Source of the DNA: Haemophilus seminalis | GTDB lineage: Bacteria; Pseudomonadota; Gammaproteobacteria; Enterobacterales; Pasteurellaceae | Length of the DNA: 64,000 bases | Reading direction: 5' to 3' | Assembly (NCBI RefSeq): GCF_006384255.1 | Contig: NZ_VCED01000003.1 | Location: 248,001-312,000, forward strand | Shown: piece after piece, positions 63,789 through 64,000 of the stretch | How the letters are laid out: each line of letters begins with the position of its first letter | How positions within the stretch are numbered: the stretch's first letter is position 1 | Made by a program: the position numbers and the translations under genes | Notes under the pieces: model-generated | Told to the model about the DNA's origin: nothing | What the model saw: the letters and a program-made list of their open reading frames with translations, nothing else | Databases searched by the model: none

Positions 63789-64000
63789 ATGGAAAATATC
63801 GATATTCGTGGGGCCCGAACCCATAACCTGAAAAATATAAATCTAACTATTCCACGCAATAAACTTGTAGTAATTACTGGGCTTTCAGGTTCGGGAAAAT
63901 CCTCTTTAGCGTTTGATACACTTTATGCGGAAGGGCAGCGCCGCTATGTTGAATCTCTTTCAGCATATGCACGTCAGTTTTTATCTTTAATGGAAAAGCC
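63789..64000 (+). CDS. uvrA: Excinuclease ABC subunit A, N-terminal part (cut by window edge)
   Basis: The first 70 residues of UvrA, damage sensor of nucleotide excision repair. [39 protein letters not shown] contains the first Walker A (GLSGSGKSS, about 31-39). [26 protein letters not shown] follows. The frame is open to the end of the window. The TTTTGAG upstream is a weak ribosome site. Control by the LexA box is expected. Confidence 0.96.
   Translation, partial: MENIDIRGARTHNLKNINLTIPRNKLVVITGLSGSGKSSLAFDTLYAEGQRRYVESLSAYARQFLSLMEK

Overview
The window is a contiguous piece of an AT-rich gammaproteobacterial chromosome from the genus Haemophilus. The Hin-type DNA uptake signal (core AAGTGCGGT) occurs about 40 times on both strands. 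The proteins are those of H. influenzae: NadN, Na+-NQR, OapA/OapB and Protein E. The order is not that of H. influenzae Rd as I remember it. The window strings together blocks that lie apart in Rd, and the Protein E homologue differs at many positions. A close relative such as H. haemolyticus, or a strongly rearranged strain, fits best (inference).

Layout. 1-3200: end of pdxH, corA-yggT, a YajG-type lipoprotein and bolA. 3488-10770: the six-gene Na+-translocating NADH:quinone reductase operon nqrABCDEF, then its maturation genes apbE (FMN transferase) and nqrM. 10887-16998: mnmA, the convergent rpsP-rimM-trmD-rplS operon, a small exported protein with a Fur-like promoter site, and nadN (NAD scavenging). 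17045-22128: a nadN terminator, the wreck of an IS1182-family transposase, and a ferric-citrate/siderophore ABC operon (fecBCDE-like) behind a Fur box. Its ATPase has Cys in place of the last glycine of Walker A. 22272-32909: trmO, menA, rraA, a dicarboxylate transporter, pgeF-rluD, bamD, smpB, queA and tgt, plus a hemerythrin/TusA-like pair.

The most interesting item lies between queA and tgt (30620-30920). It is a probable type I toxin-antitoxin locus of the Ibs/Sib kind: a 24-residue hydrophobic peptide on the minus strand, with a perfect ribosome binding site and its own terminator. A near-consensus sigma70 promoter on the plus strand would make an RNA antisense to the whole toxin gene.

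33018-46375: yajC-secD-secF, divergent efp/epmB (elongation factor P and its lysine aminomutase), oapA-oapB-recO, a small accessory insert, rlmD, relA, dgkA and yggS. The insert holds two unknown small genes, the orphan 3' tail of a chaperone-usher pilin gene and two palindromes. 46457-51421: the thrLABC operon with its attenuator. 51509-57243: a DUF554 membrane protein, the adhesin Protein E, and the fermentative formate genes focA, pflB and pflA with a small monooxygenase gene between pflB and pflA. 57529-64000: a glutathionylspermidine-synthase-like group, eno, pyrG, ssb and the start of uvrA, the last two diverging around a LexA box.

Most of the window is housekeeping sequence with compact operons. 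Intergenic terminators are often built from two uptake sequences facing each other. No tRNA, rRNA, CRISPR array or prophage was seen.
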